This document shows positions 26,442-37,253 of a stretch of DNA of 64,000 nt, in pieces; the first letter of the stretch is position 1, and each line of letters begins with the position of its first letter. Below the pieces are notes generated by a model that was not told where the DNA came from, did not search any database, and saw nothing but the letters and a program-made list of their open reading frames with translations. The stretch is from DAITQM01 sp039794245. Lineage in GTDB: Bacteria; Pseudomonadota; Gammaproteobacteria; Xanthomonadales; Wenzhouxiangellaceae. The DNA lies in the NCBI GenBank assembly GCA_039794245.1, contig JBDIVS010000002.1:124001-188000 (forward strand), given 5' to 3'. The position numbers were made by a program, and so were the translations under genes.

Positions 26442-26462
26442 TTAACCCAACAGTTGGGTTAA
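26442..26462. repeat. Compact 21-bp palindromic scar of the TTAA element
   Basis: A perfect odd palindrome with TTAACCCAAC and GTTGGGTTAA flanking a single A. It equals the two outer ends of the 165-bp element joined through their shared CAACAGTTG core, as expected for an internal deletion. It lies between the convergent waaA and tolC stops, 8 bases from the tolC stop. Confidence 0.65.
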
Positions 26463-26470
26463 CCCGGCGC

Positions 26471-27865
26471 TCAACCGCTGCCGAGCAGGCGGTTGACATC
26501 AACCAGGTCGGCGCCTTTGAGCACACCCACCGCCTGCCGAAGACGCAGATGATCGAGAATAAAATCGTGGCGCGCCGTCGAGTAGTCGCGCTCGGCCTGG
26601 AAAAAGCTCTGCTCGCTGAGCAGCACATCGACGATGGTCCGCGTGCCGACCTCGAAGCCGGCCTGCGTCGCGTCCAGAGCACTTTGCGCCGAAACCAGCG
26701 CCTGGCGGCGGGCTTCGACTTCGCGGATGCCGGCGATCACGGCGCGGTAGGCGTTTTCGGTGTTGCGGATCGTCAACTGCTCCTGGGCCAGGAGATCCTT
26801 GTCGGCGGCCTGGAATTCGAGGCGCGCCTGGCGGGTGCGCGACCAGACCACGCCGCCCTGGAAAATCGGCCAGGTCAGTTGCAGGCTAATATTGCGGTCA
26901 CGAACGGATCGGCTTGAAGCTCCGAGAATGTTACCCGGATTGTCGCGAATTTCGACAGCGTTATCAGTGAACCGATTGTAGTCAGCGACAAAATCTAACT
27001 GCGGATAAATCGCTGCGCGGCGCAGACGGATCTCCTGGCCGGCCACCTCACGCGACTGGCGGATGCTTTTGAGTTCCGGGTTGTTGACCAGCGCCACAGC
27101 CACCCATTCCTTGGCGTCGGCCGGGTCGGGCCGGTCGAGCGGGATATCCTGGCGCAGTTTGTCGAGATCGGTATAAAACTCGCTGGTGATCTCGCGCAGG
27201 GCCTCGAAGGCATCGTCCAGGTTGTTGCGGGCGATAATGGTATTGGCCCGCGCATTGTCGTAAGTGGCGCGCGCTTCGTGCACATCGGTGACCGCCGTCA
27301 AACCGACTTCGAAGCGCTGTTCGGCCTGCTCGAACTGGCGTTTCAGCGCCACTTCCTCGGCTTCGGCGAAACGCAGGCTGTCCTCGGCGGTCAGCACGCC
27401 GAAATAGCGCTCGGCGACGCGCAGCAGAAATGCCTGGTAGGCGGTCTCGTAATCGGCATCGGCCCGGGTGACCTGAAACCTCGACTGTTTCAGCGCGACG
27501 ATATCATCGTAGCGGAAGATGTTCTGGCGGATTTCGATCGAATACGCTTCGGTTTCGTTCGTACTGCGCGTATCGATGGAGGGTGACAAAAAGGGGTCTC
27601 CATTGGCTGCCATTCCGCTGAATTCCGGCTGTAAGAAGCGGTTATTACCGAACGTCCGGTTCGCGGTACCGGACAGTGTCGGCAGAAAACCGCGGATCGC
27701 CTGTGTGTGCAGCTCGTGTCCGGCTTCGCGGCGGTATGCCGCGGCCTGCAACTGCGGATCGAACGCGAGTGCTGCGTCGTGGATGTCGAGCAAATCGACG
27801 GCCCGCGCCGGATTAGCCGTCAGGGCAGCCGGCAGCAGTGGCAAAATGGCCAGTAATCGTTTCAT
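26471..27865 (-). CDS. tolC: TolC family outer-membrane channel protein
   Basis: Outer-membrane/periplasmic tunnel for type I secretion and multidrug efflux. The 464 residues have a signal peptide (LLAILPLLPAALTANPARA). Two repeats of the outer-membrane efflux fold follow, beginning LLDIHDAALAFDPQL and, in the second half, WVAVALVNNPELKSIRQ. Conserved segments include YFGVLTAEDSLRFAEAE, GLTAVTDVHEARATYD and its counterpart GTRTIVDVLLSEQSFFQAERDY. No inner-membrane pump is adjacent. It lies 45 bases after pcm on the same strand, a frequent pairing. Confidence 0.92.
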   Translation of the reverse strand: MKRLLAILPLLPAALTANPARAVDLLDIHDAALAFDPQLQAAAYRREAGHELHTQAIRGFLPTLSGTANRTFGNNRFLQPEFSGMAANGDPFLSPSIDTRSTNETEAYSIEIRQNIFRYDDIVALKQSRFQVTRADADYETAYQAFLLRVAERYFGVLTAEDSLRFAEAEEVALKRQFEQAEQRFEVGLTAVTDVHEARATYDNARANTIIARNNLDDAFEALREITSEFYTDLDKLRQDIPLDRPDPADAKEWVAVALVNNPELKSIRQSREVAGQEIRLRRAAIYPQLDFVADYNRFTDNAVEIRDNPGNILGASSRSVRDRNISLQLTWPIFQGGVVWSRTRQARLEFQAADKDLLAQEQLTIRNTENAYRAVIAGIREVEARRQALVSAQSALDATQAGFEVGTRTIVDVLLSEQSFFQAERDYSTARHDFILDHLRLRQAVGVLKGADLVDVNRLLGSG

Positions 27866-27910
27866 GGATCGTGCTCTCTCTCGTTCGGCCGGCCGGGCGC
27901 CGGCCGCATT

Positions 27911-28564
27911 TCAAAACTCGAAGACCGGCGGTTTTGTGCAGTTCAGCAGCGGTTTGAGATCGGTCTCGAACAAATCCTCGTACCCCACACGGCGTTCGTC
28001 ATCTAACCGGTACAGCCGGGCGTACATCAACGGCGATTCGCCGACGATGATGAACAACCGCCCGCCAGGCTTCAGCCAGTCGAGGAAATGCTCCGGCAGA
28101 AACGGCGCCGAAGCAGTGACCGTGATGGCCTCGAATCGTTCCGCCGGCCGCCAATCCAGCATCACATCACCGGTGGCAAGTTCGACATTGCCGATCTTCA
28201 ACTCGGCCAGCACCTCGCCGGCCCGGGCGGTAAAATCGGCGAAGCAATCGACGGTGGTCACCTGCGCCGCCCGCTGCGCCAGGCAGGCGGCGATAAACCC
28301 GCTGCCGGTGCCGATTTCGAGCACCCTCTCTCCGGGCTCGACGGCCAGCGCCTGCAGCATGCGCCCCTCGACCATCGGCCGCATCATCACCTGATCGTGG
28401 GCCAGCGGCAGCATCAGGTCGGCGAAGGCGAGGCGGGCGTAGCGCGGCGGCACGAACGCTTCGCGCGGCACAGCGCTCAGCGTCTCGAGGGTGACCGGAT
28501 CGAGCACTTCCCAGGGTCTGACCTGCTGCTCGACCATATTGAAACGGGCTTGATCGATATTCAT
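27911..28564 (-). CDS. pcm: Protein-L-isoaspartate O-methyltransferase family protein
   Basis: SAM-dependent enzyme that starts repair of isoaspartyl residues in damaged proteins; cytosolic. Of 217 residues, the start MNIDQARFNMVEQQVRPW and VPREAFVPPRYARLAFAD match the version found upstream of tolC in many Gammaproteobacteria. LPLAHDQVMMRPMVEGRMLQ replaces the canonical GQTIS-type entry segment. The SAM motif VLEIGTGSGFIAACLA is intact. Because the substrate-entry loop differs from classical Pcm, the activity of this subfamily is less certain. Start at 28564; the longer frame overlaps thiC's upstream region. Confidence 0.85.
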   Translation of the reverse strand: MNIDQARFNMVEQQVRPWEVLDPVTLETLSAVPREAFVPPRYARLAFADLMLPLAHDQVMMRPMVEGRMLQALAVEPGERVLEIGTGSGFIAACLAQRAAQVTTVDCFADFTARAGEVLAELKIGNVELATGDVMLDWRPAERFEAITVTASAPFLPEHFLDWLKPGGRLFIIVGESPLMYARLYRLDDERRVGYEDLFETDLKPLLNCTKPPVFEF

Positions 28565-28830
28565 CTCGACGGTTTCCTGTGCCAGGCCCGCCGGCGGGCG
28601 TGGCGCCGGAGGGCAAAGTGCATTATTCAGCCGGTGCCGTAAAGCCCAAGTGCCGGAAGTCACAAATGCGCCCGGGATGCGGGCGGCGAACTGAATCGGC
28701 GGCGGGAAAAGTGGCCAGCGGGCCGTTTCGGCCGGACGATTATGATACTCTGATCCATCGCTCACCGGCCACACGATCACCGCCCGCGAATCCTGCCCCG
28801 GCCCCGTTTTCCTCCGCTCATGATGCCCCG

Positions 28831-30672
<1,842 letters not shown>

Positions 30673-30828
30673 GCCGGTCGGGTTCGCCGGCCGGGCCCAT
30701 TGTCTTTTGACGGCGGGCAGCACATGCTCCGGCCTAGGTCATCGGCCGGGAATGTGGAAAAGTGCCGTCCCAACACCGCATCCGCCTTTTTCGTAACGGC
30801 CGCATGGGCAGGGTCGTTGCGGCCGGGT

Positions 30829-32274
30829 TCATGCGCCTGACCCGCCGCCGGCGGTGTCTGCCGGCCGTTCATCTTCCGTCTCGATCCAGGTTTCGTGGAC
30901 GTGCAGCCATTCGACGCCGTTCGGCGCCGCATCGTTACGGCGCAGCACGGCGCTCGATTGCCGCAGCCGATATTGCCCGGCGATCTCCTGATGCTCGCGA
31001 TACCTTGCCAGATACAGCCCGCCGGGCAGCGCCTTGACCGTTTCGTCGGTGGTCCAGATGCGCGATGCCGGATCGGTTTTGGCCGTGGCGTGCGACAAGC
31101 GAACTGTTTCGATCAGTTCGGAGCGGGGGATTTCACGGCCGGCCGGTGAAATAAAGGTCATCTCCGCCGCCAGTACCTCGCTGAAGCGGCCGAATGCCGT
31201 GCCGTCATCCGGCAGCTCGCCGCGCAGCCAGCGCGCGAAAAAGCGATGCAATTCGCGGATCTCGGCGACCGCCCGGCGGCGGCCTGGCGCGGCCGGATCG
31301 CCACCGCCCGCCTCGTCCACCACATCCCAGACCTGTACCCGGTTGTCGTCCTCGCCTTCGCAGGCAACCCACAACCGGTCGCGGGCCGGCTCCAGCGCCA
31401 TCACGATCGGAATTTCGCATACCGGCTGCCGCCTAACGACACGCAGGGCCGCCGCATCGATCACCGACACGTCGTGCGAGCGGGTGTTGTTGGCGAGCAG
31501 CCAGCGCCGGTCGTGGGTCGCGACCAGCGAAAACGGGCCATCGCCGATGCCTTCGGCGATCGCGCCCTGCGCTTGTCGCGTCTCGAGATCGAACAGCGCG
31601 ATCTTGTTTTCGCCGCGCACCGCGACCGCGAGCCGGCGATCGTCATCAAACACCACCGCACCGCTCGGCCGCTCGCCGGCCGCCAGGCGGCCCACGGTCC
31701 GGCCTGTCGCCAGCTCGATGACAGCGACCGTGCCATCGTCGTATTCCGGAATATAGGCGGTATTGCGCAACGCCGAATACGCCGCCGGAAACGGCCGCCG
31801 GCCGGTCGCAAAACGGGCGGTCTCGCGCAGCGGATCGGCCGCCACGAGAGTCGCCCGGTCGGCTTTTTCGCTGACGACCAACCACCGGCCGCCGGGCAGC
31901 GCCGTCAACAGCGACGGCGCACCGCCGATGTCGAGCACCGATACCACATCGCCGCCCGGGAGCAGAACCTCGCTGACCGTACTGCCGTCGAAGCGGCTGA
32001 CCACGAGCCGGTCCGCGGCCGACGGGGCAACCCCGAGCGGCACGCCCTCGACCGCCACCGGAGGTAGCACCCGCAGCGCCGCCGTATCCACGACACCGAG
32101 CCGTGCACTGCCCGCTGCCGCGATATACGCCCGCCGGCAGTCAGCCGAAAATGCGATCTGGTGCGGCGCCTTACCGACCTCAAATTCACCGGCCCAGTAC
32201 AGCTCCAACGCACTGGCAGGGGCCGTCGCGAGCGCCGCGAGAAGCGGTACGATTGCTTTTCGGTTCATCCTCAA
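30829..32274 (-). CDS. YVTN-type beta-propeller fused to a SnoaL/NTF2-like domain
   Basis: Exported protein of unknown role, 481 residues. After a signal peptide (AIVPLLAALATAPASALEL), about six propeller blades follow with YVTN-like signatures such as IAFSADCRRAYIAAAGSARLG, LVVSRFDGSTVSEV, NTAYIPEYDDGTVAVIELATG and LLANNTRSHDVSVIDAA, up to about residue 330. The last 150 residues (EIRELHRFFARWLRGELPDD to VEWLHVHETWIE) resemble a SnoaL-like/DUF4440 cone fold. Such fusions are unusual. It may form an operon with the Sel1 protein 30 bases upstream on the same strand. Confidence 0.72.
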   Translation of the reverse strand: MRMNRKAIVPLLAALATAPASALELYWAGEFEVGKAPHQIAFSADCRRAYIAAAGSARLGVVDTAALRVLPPVAVEGVPLGVAPSAADRLVVSRFDGSTVSEVLLPGGDVVSVLDIGGAPSLLTALPGGRWLVVSEKADRATLVAADPLRETARFATGRRPFPAAYSALRNTAYIPEYDDGTVAVIELATGRTVGRLAAGERPSGAVVFDDDRRLAVAVRGENKIALFDLETRQAQGAIAEGIGDGPFSLVATHDRRWLLANNTRSHDVSVIDAAALRVVRRQPVCEIPIVMALEPARDRLWVACEGEDDNRVQVWDVVDEAGGGDPAAPGRRRAVAEIRELHRFFARWLRGELPDDGTAFGRFSEVLAAEMTFISPAGREIPRSELIETVRLSHATAKTDPASRIWTTDETVKALPGGLYLARYREHQEIAGQYRLRQSSAVLRRNDAAPNGVEWLHVHETWIETEDERPADTAGGGSGA

Positions 32275-32304
32275 TGCACCATGTTCGAGTGGGGAACGGC
32301 AGAG

Positions 32305-35300
32305 TCAACTGATCCCCGGTTCGACAAAATCGAAAGCTCTGCCATCATGGCTTTCAAGCGGGTCGATCAACGAGCTGATCGAGATCAGCGTGTAATAGTC
32401 GAGCAGCGCTTTTCCAAGCCGGCGGGCGTAGTCGGCGGCGACCTCCGGATCATACAGCACCGAATCCTGATTGCTGTACAGCTCGCTCAGCCTTTTCAGT
32501 GCAAACGGCGAGCCGGCCGCCGCCGACTCGCGATACAATGCCAGGGCACGGTCGAAATCCTTTGTACTGCCTAGGCCGTGCTCGTAACAATACGCCAGAT
32601 TCGCCAGCGCGAACTTGTTGCCCGCCGCGGCCGCCTTTTCGAGCAGGCGCCGGCCTTTACGCTGTGAACTCTTCCCTGATTTGAGATAACGGACCGCCAG
32701 ATTGTTGAGCGCCGGGGCGGAGCCCCGGTCGGCCGCAAAACGGTAGATTTCCTCGATTTGCTGCGCCGTTTCATTATCACCGGCGGCCGATCGATCGGCA
32801 TCGATTTCAAGCGCCCGTGCCAGCCAGAATGCCGCCTGGGCATTACCATTGTTGGCCGCGTCTTCCAGGTAAATCCTGGCAAGTCCGATGTTATTGCCGA
32901 ATTCAGGTTCGACGATCAGCATTTCGCCGAGCCTGATCTCGGCGTCGATATCGTCTTTCTCGATCGCCTTGAGATACCAGTTGAAAGCCGCTTCGATATT
33001 GCGCCCGACGACGGTGCCGCGCCGATAGAGGTGACCTAGGTTGCGCATGGCCAGAACGACTCCGTCGCTGGCCGCATCCTCGAGCCATTTGACGGCGCCG
33101 GCGGGATCTTTTTCCGTCCCCTTGCCATTCAGCATCAAAGCGGCGATATCGTTTTTCGCAGCAGTGACACCTTTATCTGCAGCTGCAAGATACCATTGAT
33201 AGGCACGCCCCATATCGGTCTTTGTGCCGATACCGTATTCGTAGCGCTGAGCCAGTCTGTACATCGCCCGATCAACACCCGATTCGGCCGCGGCAGCGTA
33301 ATGTCTGAAGGCCAGGGCGGCCTTTTCATCGTCGTTGTTCTCGCTAAGTTCGGCGTAATACTCGGCGAGCAGTAGATGGGCATGCGGATAACCCAGTTCC
33401 GCGGAGCGGACTATACTCTTGAGCGACCGGCGTGGTGCCTTGGTTGAGAATAGCGATTTGATCGCAACCGTTCCCGCATCGTGGATGTAATATGCCGGTG
33501 CGTAATCCGCCTTCATGGCCTTGACGAGCGCCTGCTCGGCCAGCCGCTTTTGGTCGCCTGACAGGTTGCGATATTTTCCATATATAGCTAATGCTGTCAA
33601 TGCTTCAGGATCATCGCTTACTGCTCGGGTATAAATATTCTCCAATAATCGATCGTCGTCCACCAGCGGCGCAAAATGGCGGAAGCCGATGAGATGATAG
33701 TTGATCTTGGCCGCCACGCTGCCATCCATCGCCTGCAAATACCAATAACGGGCCTGCGTGATATCGCGTTCCACGCCGCGTCCGGTTTCATACAATATGG
33801 CAAGCTCGTTTTGCGCCTTCTGATCGCCCTGGTCGGCAGCGGCGCGCATCAAGCCGGCGGCTTCCTGCACGTCTTCGTCGTGCCCGACGCCAAGCAGGTG
33901 TCGCGCCAATGCCCTCTGCGCTGAGCTGTAGCCCTGCTCTGCCGACTGCCGTAACCAGTACACCGCGCGTTCGGTATTGACTGCCGCCACGCCATCCCGG
34001 CCGTAATACAACGCCACGCCGAGATTGTATTGTCCGACCTTCTGCCCCGCCGCGGCGGCTTGCGCCGCGTATTCGTAAGGCTGGCGGTAGTGTTTCTGGT
34101 GTGTCGGATGGCGCGCCAGGTAATAACCCATATCGACCGCCACTTCCATATCACCCGCTACGGCAAGTTCATGCAACAGCGCCAGTCCTGCCGCCGGGTC
34201 GGCATCTGTCCCGGTACCATTCAAATAAGCGATGGCGAGTTGCCATTGGCCGTCCCGGTGCCCCTGCGCGGCGGCTTGACGCAAATAATCAAACGCCCGC
34301 TCGACATTGTGCAATTTGCCCTTTTCGGCGGAATACAACTCGGCAATCCGGTATTCGAAACCACCGCCCGGACTTTTCCCGGCACAGCGCCGTCGCAGCG
34401 CTGTGAGATCGGGTATCCAGGACTTTCTGGCCAACCTGAGCTCGCCGACCTGGATCAGCGTGATCACAGCGTCGCAGTAATGGGCCGCGGCAGCGGACGC
34501 CAGTTTTTTGACCGCGTCTTTCTGCAGATCCACAAGCTCATGTCGAAACACGGTTCTGGCGAAACGTGTGGCGCCGATGGCGCTGCCGTTTTCCGCCGCC
34601 CACAGATAAGCCAGCAAGGCGCTTTTCAGGTTATTGCGGTTGCCAAGACCCTGAGTGGCGATGAGATCACCGAGGAAAACCGCCGCCCCAGGATCTTTGT
34701 TGGCCGCCAGCCACAGCAATGCCGTGCTCCCGCCATAAGCTTCTTCCCAGGCGATCTCGGCCAGTCGAAAACCGCTGGACTCGAGCCGCTGGTGCGCCTT
34801 CATGATACTGAAGACAATATCGTTGCCGTCGAAGTACCGCACCGCGTCCTGGCCGTCTGCGGTTTCGCTGTAAGCCAGGTAAAGAATCCGATCACCGGAA
34901 CCGGCGATGCGGTACTCGGTGTCGATCACCCGCTCACCGCGGTATTCAAGATAATGGCGGGCATCCTGCACCGTCGCCGCCCACAACAGAGTGTTTTCAC
35001 TACTGCCATCGCCGTCCTTGCTCATCACTTTGTGCCAGGCGTCGATATAGGTGCGGTGAATTTCGGCGCCGGCGGTATCGCCGCGCCGCAGGTGACAGCG
35101 GCGGGCGGCATCGTGCAACTGCGGGTACGGCGGATGCTCTATAAGCAGCCGTTCGATCTTGTCGAACTGCTCGGTGCAGGTTTGATCGTCCGGATCGGCT
35201 GGAATGTTGAATAACAGCTCCTGCCCTTCGCCGCTGATCGCCCAGGCATAGGCATCGCTGTCGAGGTAACGGCGCCAGAAGCCGGCGAGTTGCTCGCTGC

Positions 35301-35400
35301 TGCTGTCGGCGGCCGGATGGCCGGGCAGGTTTGCCGAGTGGCCGGCGGCGAGCAGCGGCAGGCTGGCGGCGAGCAGCAGCAAAGCGCTTTTGCATCTCAT
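32305..35400 (-). CDS. Large exported Sel1-repeat protein
   Basis: A 1031-residue solenoid protein. A signal peptide (SALLLLAASLPLLAAGHSA) precedes a repeat-poor N-terminal region of about 280 residues. Roughly fifteen Sel1/TPR-like repeats of about 36 residues then run to the end, for example AAAQGHRDGQWQLAIAYL, AAEQGYSSAQRALARHLLG and AAAAGNKFALANLAYCYEHG. Sel1 proteins act as periplasmic scaffolds or signalling adaptors, so a protein-binding role is likely, partner unknown. The ATG at 35400 follows GGGGAG and gives the signal peptide. It is divergent from a serine hydrolase across a perfect palindrome. GC is a little lower than in neighbours. Confidence 0.85.
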   Translation of the reverse strand: MRCKSALLLLAASLPLLAAGHSANLPGHPAADSSSEQLAGFWRRYLDSDAYAWAISGEGQELLFNIPADPDDQTCTEQFDKIERLLIEHPPYPQLHDAARRCHLRRGDTAGAEIHRTYIDAWHKVMSKDGDGSSENTLLWAATVQDARHYLEYRGERVIDTEYRIAGSGDRILYLAYSETADGQDAVRYFDGNDIVFSIMKAHQRLESSGFRLAEIAWEEAYGGSTALLWLAANKDPGAAVFLGDLIATQGLGNRNNLKSALLAYLWAAENGSAIGATRFARTVFRHELVDLQKDAVKKLASAAAAHYCDAVITLIQVGELRLARKSWIPDLTALRRRCAGKSPGGGFEYRIAELYSAEKGKLHNVERAFDYLRQAAAQGHRDGQWQLAIAYLNGTGTDADPAAGLALLHELAVAGDMEVAVDMGYYLARHPTHQKHYRQPYEYAAQAAAAGQKVGQYNLGVALYYGRDGVAAVNTERAVYWLRQSAEQGYSSAQRALARHLLGVGHDEDVQEAAGLMRAAADQGDQKAQNELAILYETGRGVERDITQARYWYLQAMDGSVAAKINYHLIGFRHFAPLVDDDRLLENIYTRAVSDDPEALTALAIYGKYRNLSGDQKRLAEQALVKAMKADYAPAYYIHDAGTVAIKSLFSTKAPRRSLKSIVRSAELGYPHAHLLLAEYYAELSENNDDEKAALAFRHYAAAAESGVDRAMYRLAQRYEYGIGTKTDMGRAYQWYLAAADKGVTAAKNDIAALMLNGKGTEKDPAGAVKWLEDAASDGVVLAMRNLGHLYRRGTVVGRNIEAAFNWYLKAIEKDDIDAEIRLGEMLIVEPEFGNNIGLARIYLEDAANNGNAQAAFWLARALEIDADRSAAGDNETAQQIEEIYRFAADRGSAPALNNLAVRYLKSGKSSQRKGRRLLEKAAAAGNKFALANLAYCYEHGLGSTKDFDRALALYRESAAAGSPFALKRLSELYSNQDSVLYDPEVAADYARRLGKALLDYYTLISISSLIDPLESHDGRAFDFVEPGIS

Positions 35401-35448
35401 CTCGTTCTCCCCATCTGTCCACCAGCGCCGATTCACCCGTCGTCCTCT

Positions 35449-35468
35449 CAGGTTACGATCGTAACCTG
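35449..35468. promoter_or_regulatory. Perfect 20-bp palindrome, likely operator
   Basis: CAGGTTACGA followed by its exact complement TCGTAACCTG. It lies in the 127-bp divergent gap between the Sel1-repeat protein and the serine hydrolase, 49 and 60 bp from the two starts. A dimeric repressor or activator site is the simplest reading; the regulator is not identified. Confidence 0.6.
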
Positions 35469-35527
35469 CCGCTGAAAAGCCCAGTGTGATTTTTCCCGCT
35501 CTCCCGAGTCTAGGTACTAGTGCTGTG

Positions 35528-37102
35528 ATGTGGTATTCACCCACCAAAAAATGGGCCGGCGGTGCTGGGTTCACTGTTGGGTCTATATTTTACGTGGTGG
35601 CGGCCGCCGGCGCTCCGGCGCCGGACGAGCTCGCTTCGCGAGTCGATGCGATCCGCCGCGCTCACGGCGTCAGTACGGCGGCGGTGCTTTTGGTCGAAGG
35701 CGATCGTGTCGTGCTGGAGCGGGCATTCGGCATCACCGACTGGGCGAGCGGCAGGCCGGTCGATGCCGAAAGCCGTTACAAGGTCGGCTCGATCTCCAAG
35801 GCGTTTACCGGCATCGCGCTCGTCAAGGCCGAAGCGCGCGGCCTGCTCAGGCTCGACCGGCCGCTGAACGAACTGCTCGCCACACCGCCGTATTCCAATC
35901 CATGGGAAAAGGACCGGCCACTGACAGCGGCGATGCTGCTCGAACACACCGCTGGCTGGTACGACATGAGCCGCGCCGAGTTCGATTCGCGCGATCCCAA
36001 GCCACTTTGCCTCGCCGAGGCGCTGGCCCTCAACCCCGCCTCGCGGCTGAGCCACTGGCCGCCCGGCATGCACTCGGAGTATTCCAATTCCGGGCCGGGG
36101 GTCGCCGGCTACGTGCTCGAGCAGGTCAGCGGCGAGCGTTTCGAGGCGTTCGTCGAGCGCGAGGTTTTCCAGCCGCTCGGTATGGCCGGTGCGAGTTTTC
36201 TGCTCGATGCCGAAACCCAGGCGCACCTGGTGCAGGGCTACGACCGCGACGGCAAAACGCCGATTCCGTACTGGCACATCGCTTACCGCCCGGCCGGCGG
36301 GCTCAATCTGCGGCCGCGCGATATGGCGCCGTTTTTGTCCATGCTGCTCGCCCGCGGCCGGCACGACGGCCGGGCTTACCTCAGCCCGGCCGAGGTCCGC
36401 CGGCTCGAAACCCCGACCACCACGCTGGCCGCAAAAAGCGGCCTCGACTTCGGCTACGGGCTCGGCATCTACGCCGTCCAGCACCGCGGCCATACGCTTT
36501 ATACGCACGGCGGCGACGGCGATGGTTATCTGGCCCGCTTCGCTTACAGCCCGGCCGCCGGGCGCGGCTATTTCATCGTCATCACGGCGTTTAACCACGC
36601 GCCGCTGAATGAAATGACCCGCCTTGCCGCCGACTGGCTGGTGGCGCCCTTGCCGGCGGTGCCCGAGCCGCCGCCGGCCGTCCTTGCGCCGGCCGCGCTC
36701 GATTTCTGGCGCGGGCGTTACCGTCCGGCCAGCGTCCGTTTTCCGAGCCCCGGCTGGGACGCGCGGCGGCTCAAGATCGGCAGCGAAGACGGCGTGCTTT
36801 ACACACAAGAAGAAAACGGCCGCCGGCGGCGGCTGATTCCGGTCACTTCCCACCACTTCCGCCGCGCCGGCCAGACCACCGCGACGATCGCATTGCTAGA
36901 GATCGAGGACGGCTCGCGGGTGCTGCAATCCCCGGACGGCAACTGGCTTGCGCCGCCCCATCGCTCAGGCGCTCTGACCCAGCGCACCGATCAGCGTAAA
37001 GACACCGATCGCGATAAAGCCGCTGCCGGCGACGATGGCGAGCAGACGCGGGTTGAGCCAGGCACCGAGCCAGCTTCCGGCGAGCACGCCGAGCGCCGCT
37101 GA
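35528..37102 (+). CDS. Serine hydrolase, beta-lactamase/class C PBP family
   Basis: Exported penicillin-binding-protein-like serine hydrolase of 524 residues. The three active-site motifs are present: SxxK in VGSISKAFTG, YxN in SEYSNSGPG, and the KTG-equivalent HGGDG in LYTHGGDGDGY. A C-terminal domain follows from about residue 390. A weak signal-like segment (TVGSIFYVVAAAG) supports the ATG at 35528; an in-frame ATG at 35486 is alternative. The last 138 bases overlap the convergent GDT1 gene. The final roughly 45 residues are charged, not family-like, and are probably a run-on after loss of an earlier stop. The substrate may be a peptide or ester. Confidence 0.82.
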   Translation: MWYSPTKKWAGGAGFTVGSIFYVVAAAGAPAPDELASRVDAIRRAHGVSTAAVLLVEGDRVVLERAFGITDWASGRPVDAESRYKVGSISKAFTGIALVKAEARGLLRLDRPLNELLATPPYSNPWEKDRPLTAAMLLEHTAGWYDMSRAEFDSRDPKPLCLAEALALNPASRLSHWPPGMHSEYSNSGPGVAGYVLEQVSGERFEAFVEREVFQPLGMAGASFLLDAETQAHLVQGYDRDGKTPIPYWHIAYRPAGGLNLRPRDMAPFLSMLLARGRHDGRAYLSPAEVRRLETPTTTLAAKSGLDFGYGLGIYAVQHRGHTLYTHGGDGDGYLARFAYSPAAGRGYFIVITAFNHAPLNEMTRLAADWLVAPLPAVPEPPPAVLAPAALDFWRGRYRPASVRFPSPGWDARRLKIGSEDGVLYTQEENGRRRRLIPVTSHHFRRAGQTTATIALLEIEDGSRVLQSPDGNWLAPPHRSGALTQRTDQRKDTDRDKAAAGDDGEQTRVEPGTEPASGEHAERR

Positions 37103-37252
37103 CAACACCAGCGCCGCCGCCGCCGCGGCGAATACCGTCCACGCCTGATCCTGCTGCCCGGCGGCGAACAGCAAAGTGGCGAGCTGGGTCTTGTCGCCGA
37201 GTTCGGCGATGAACACGGTGGCGAAAACGGTGGCGAGCAATTTGAGGTCCAT
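36965..37252 (-). CDS. TMEM165/GDT1 (UPF0016) family transporter
   Basis: Small inner-membrane protein of 95 residues with three hydrophobic helices. The family's cation-binding motif is present as AELGDKTQLATLL near residue 16. Members export Mn2+ or exchange Ca2+/Mn2+ for protons. Two-copy versions are about 190 residues; this half-size form would have to dimerise. It begins one base after the pfp stop on the same strand, indicating an operon. Its 3' half is overlapped in antisense by the serine hydrolase gene. Confidence 0.87.
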   Translation of the reverse strand: MDLKLLATVFATVFIAELGDKTQLATLLFAAGQQDQAWTVFAAAAAALVLSAALGVLAGSWLGAWLNPRLLAIVAGSGFIAIGVFTLIGALGQSA

Positions 37253-37253
37253 G

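Noticed and set aside
28565..28830. Possible TPP riboswitch before thiC
   Set aside because: No CTGAGA or other conserved thi-box core in the 266 bases upstream.
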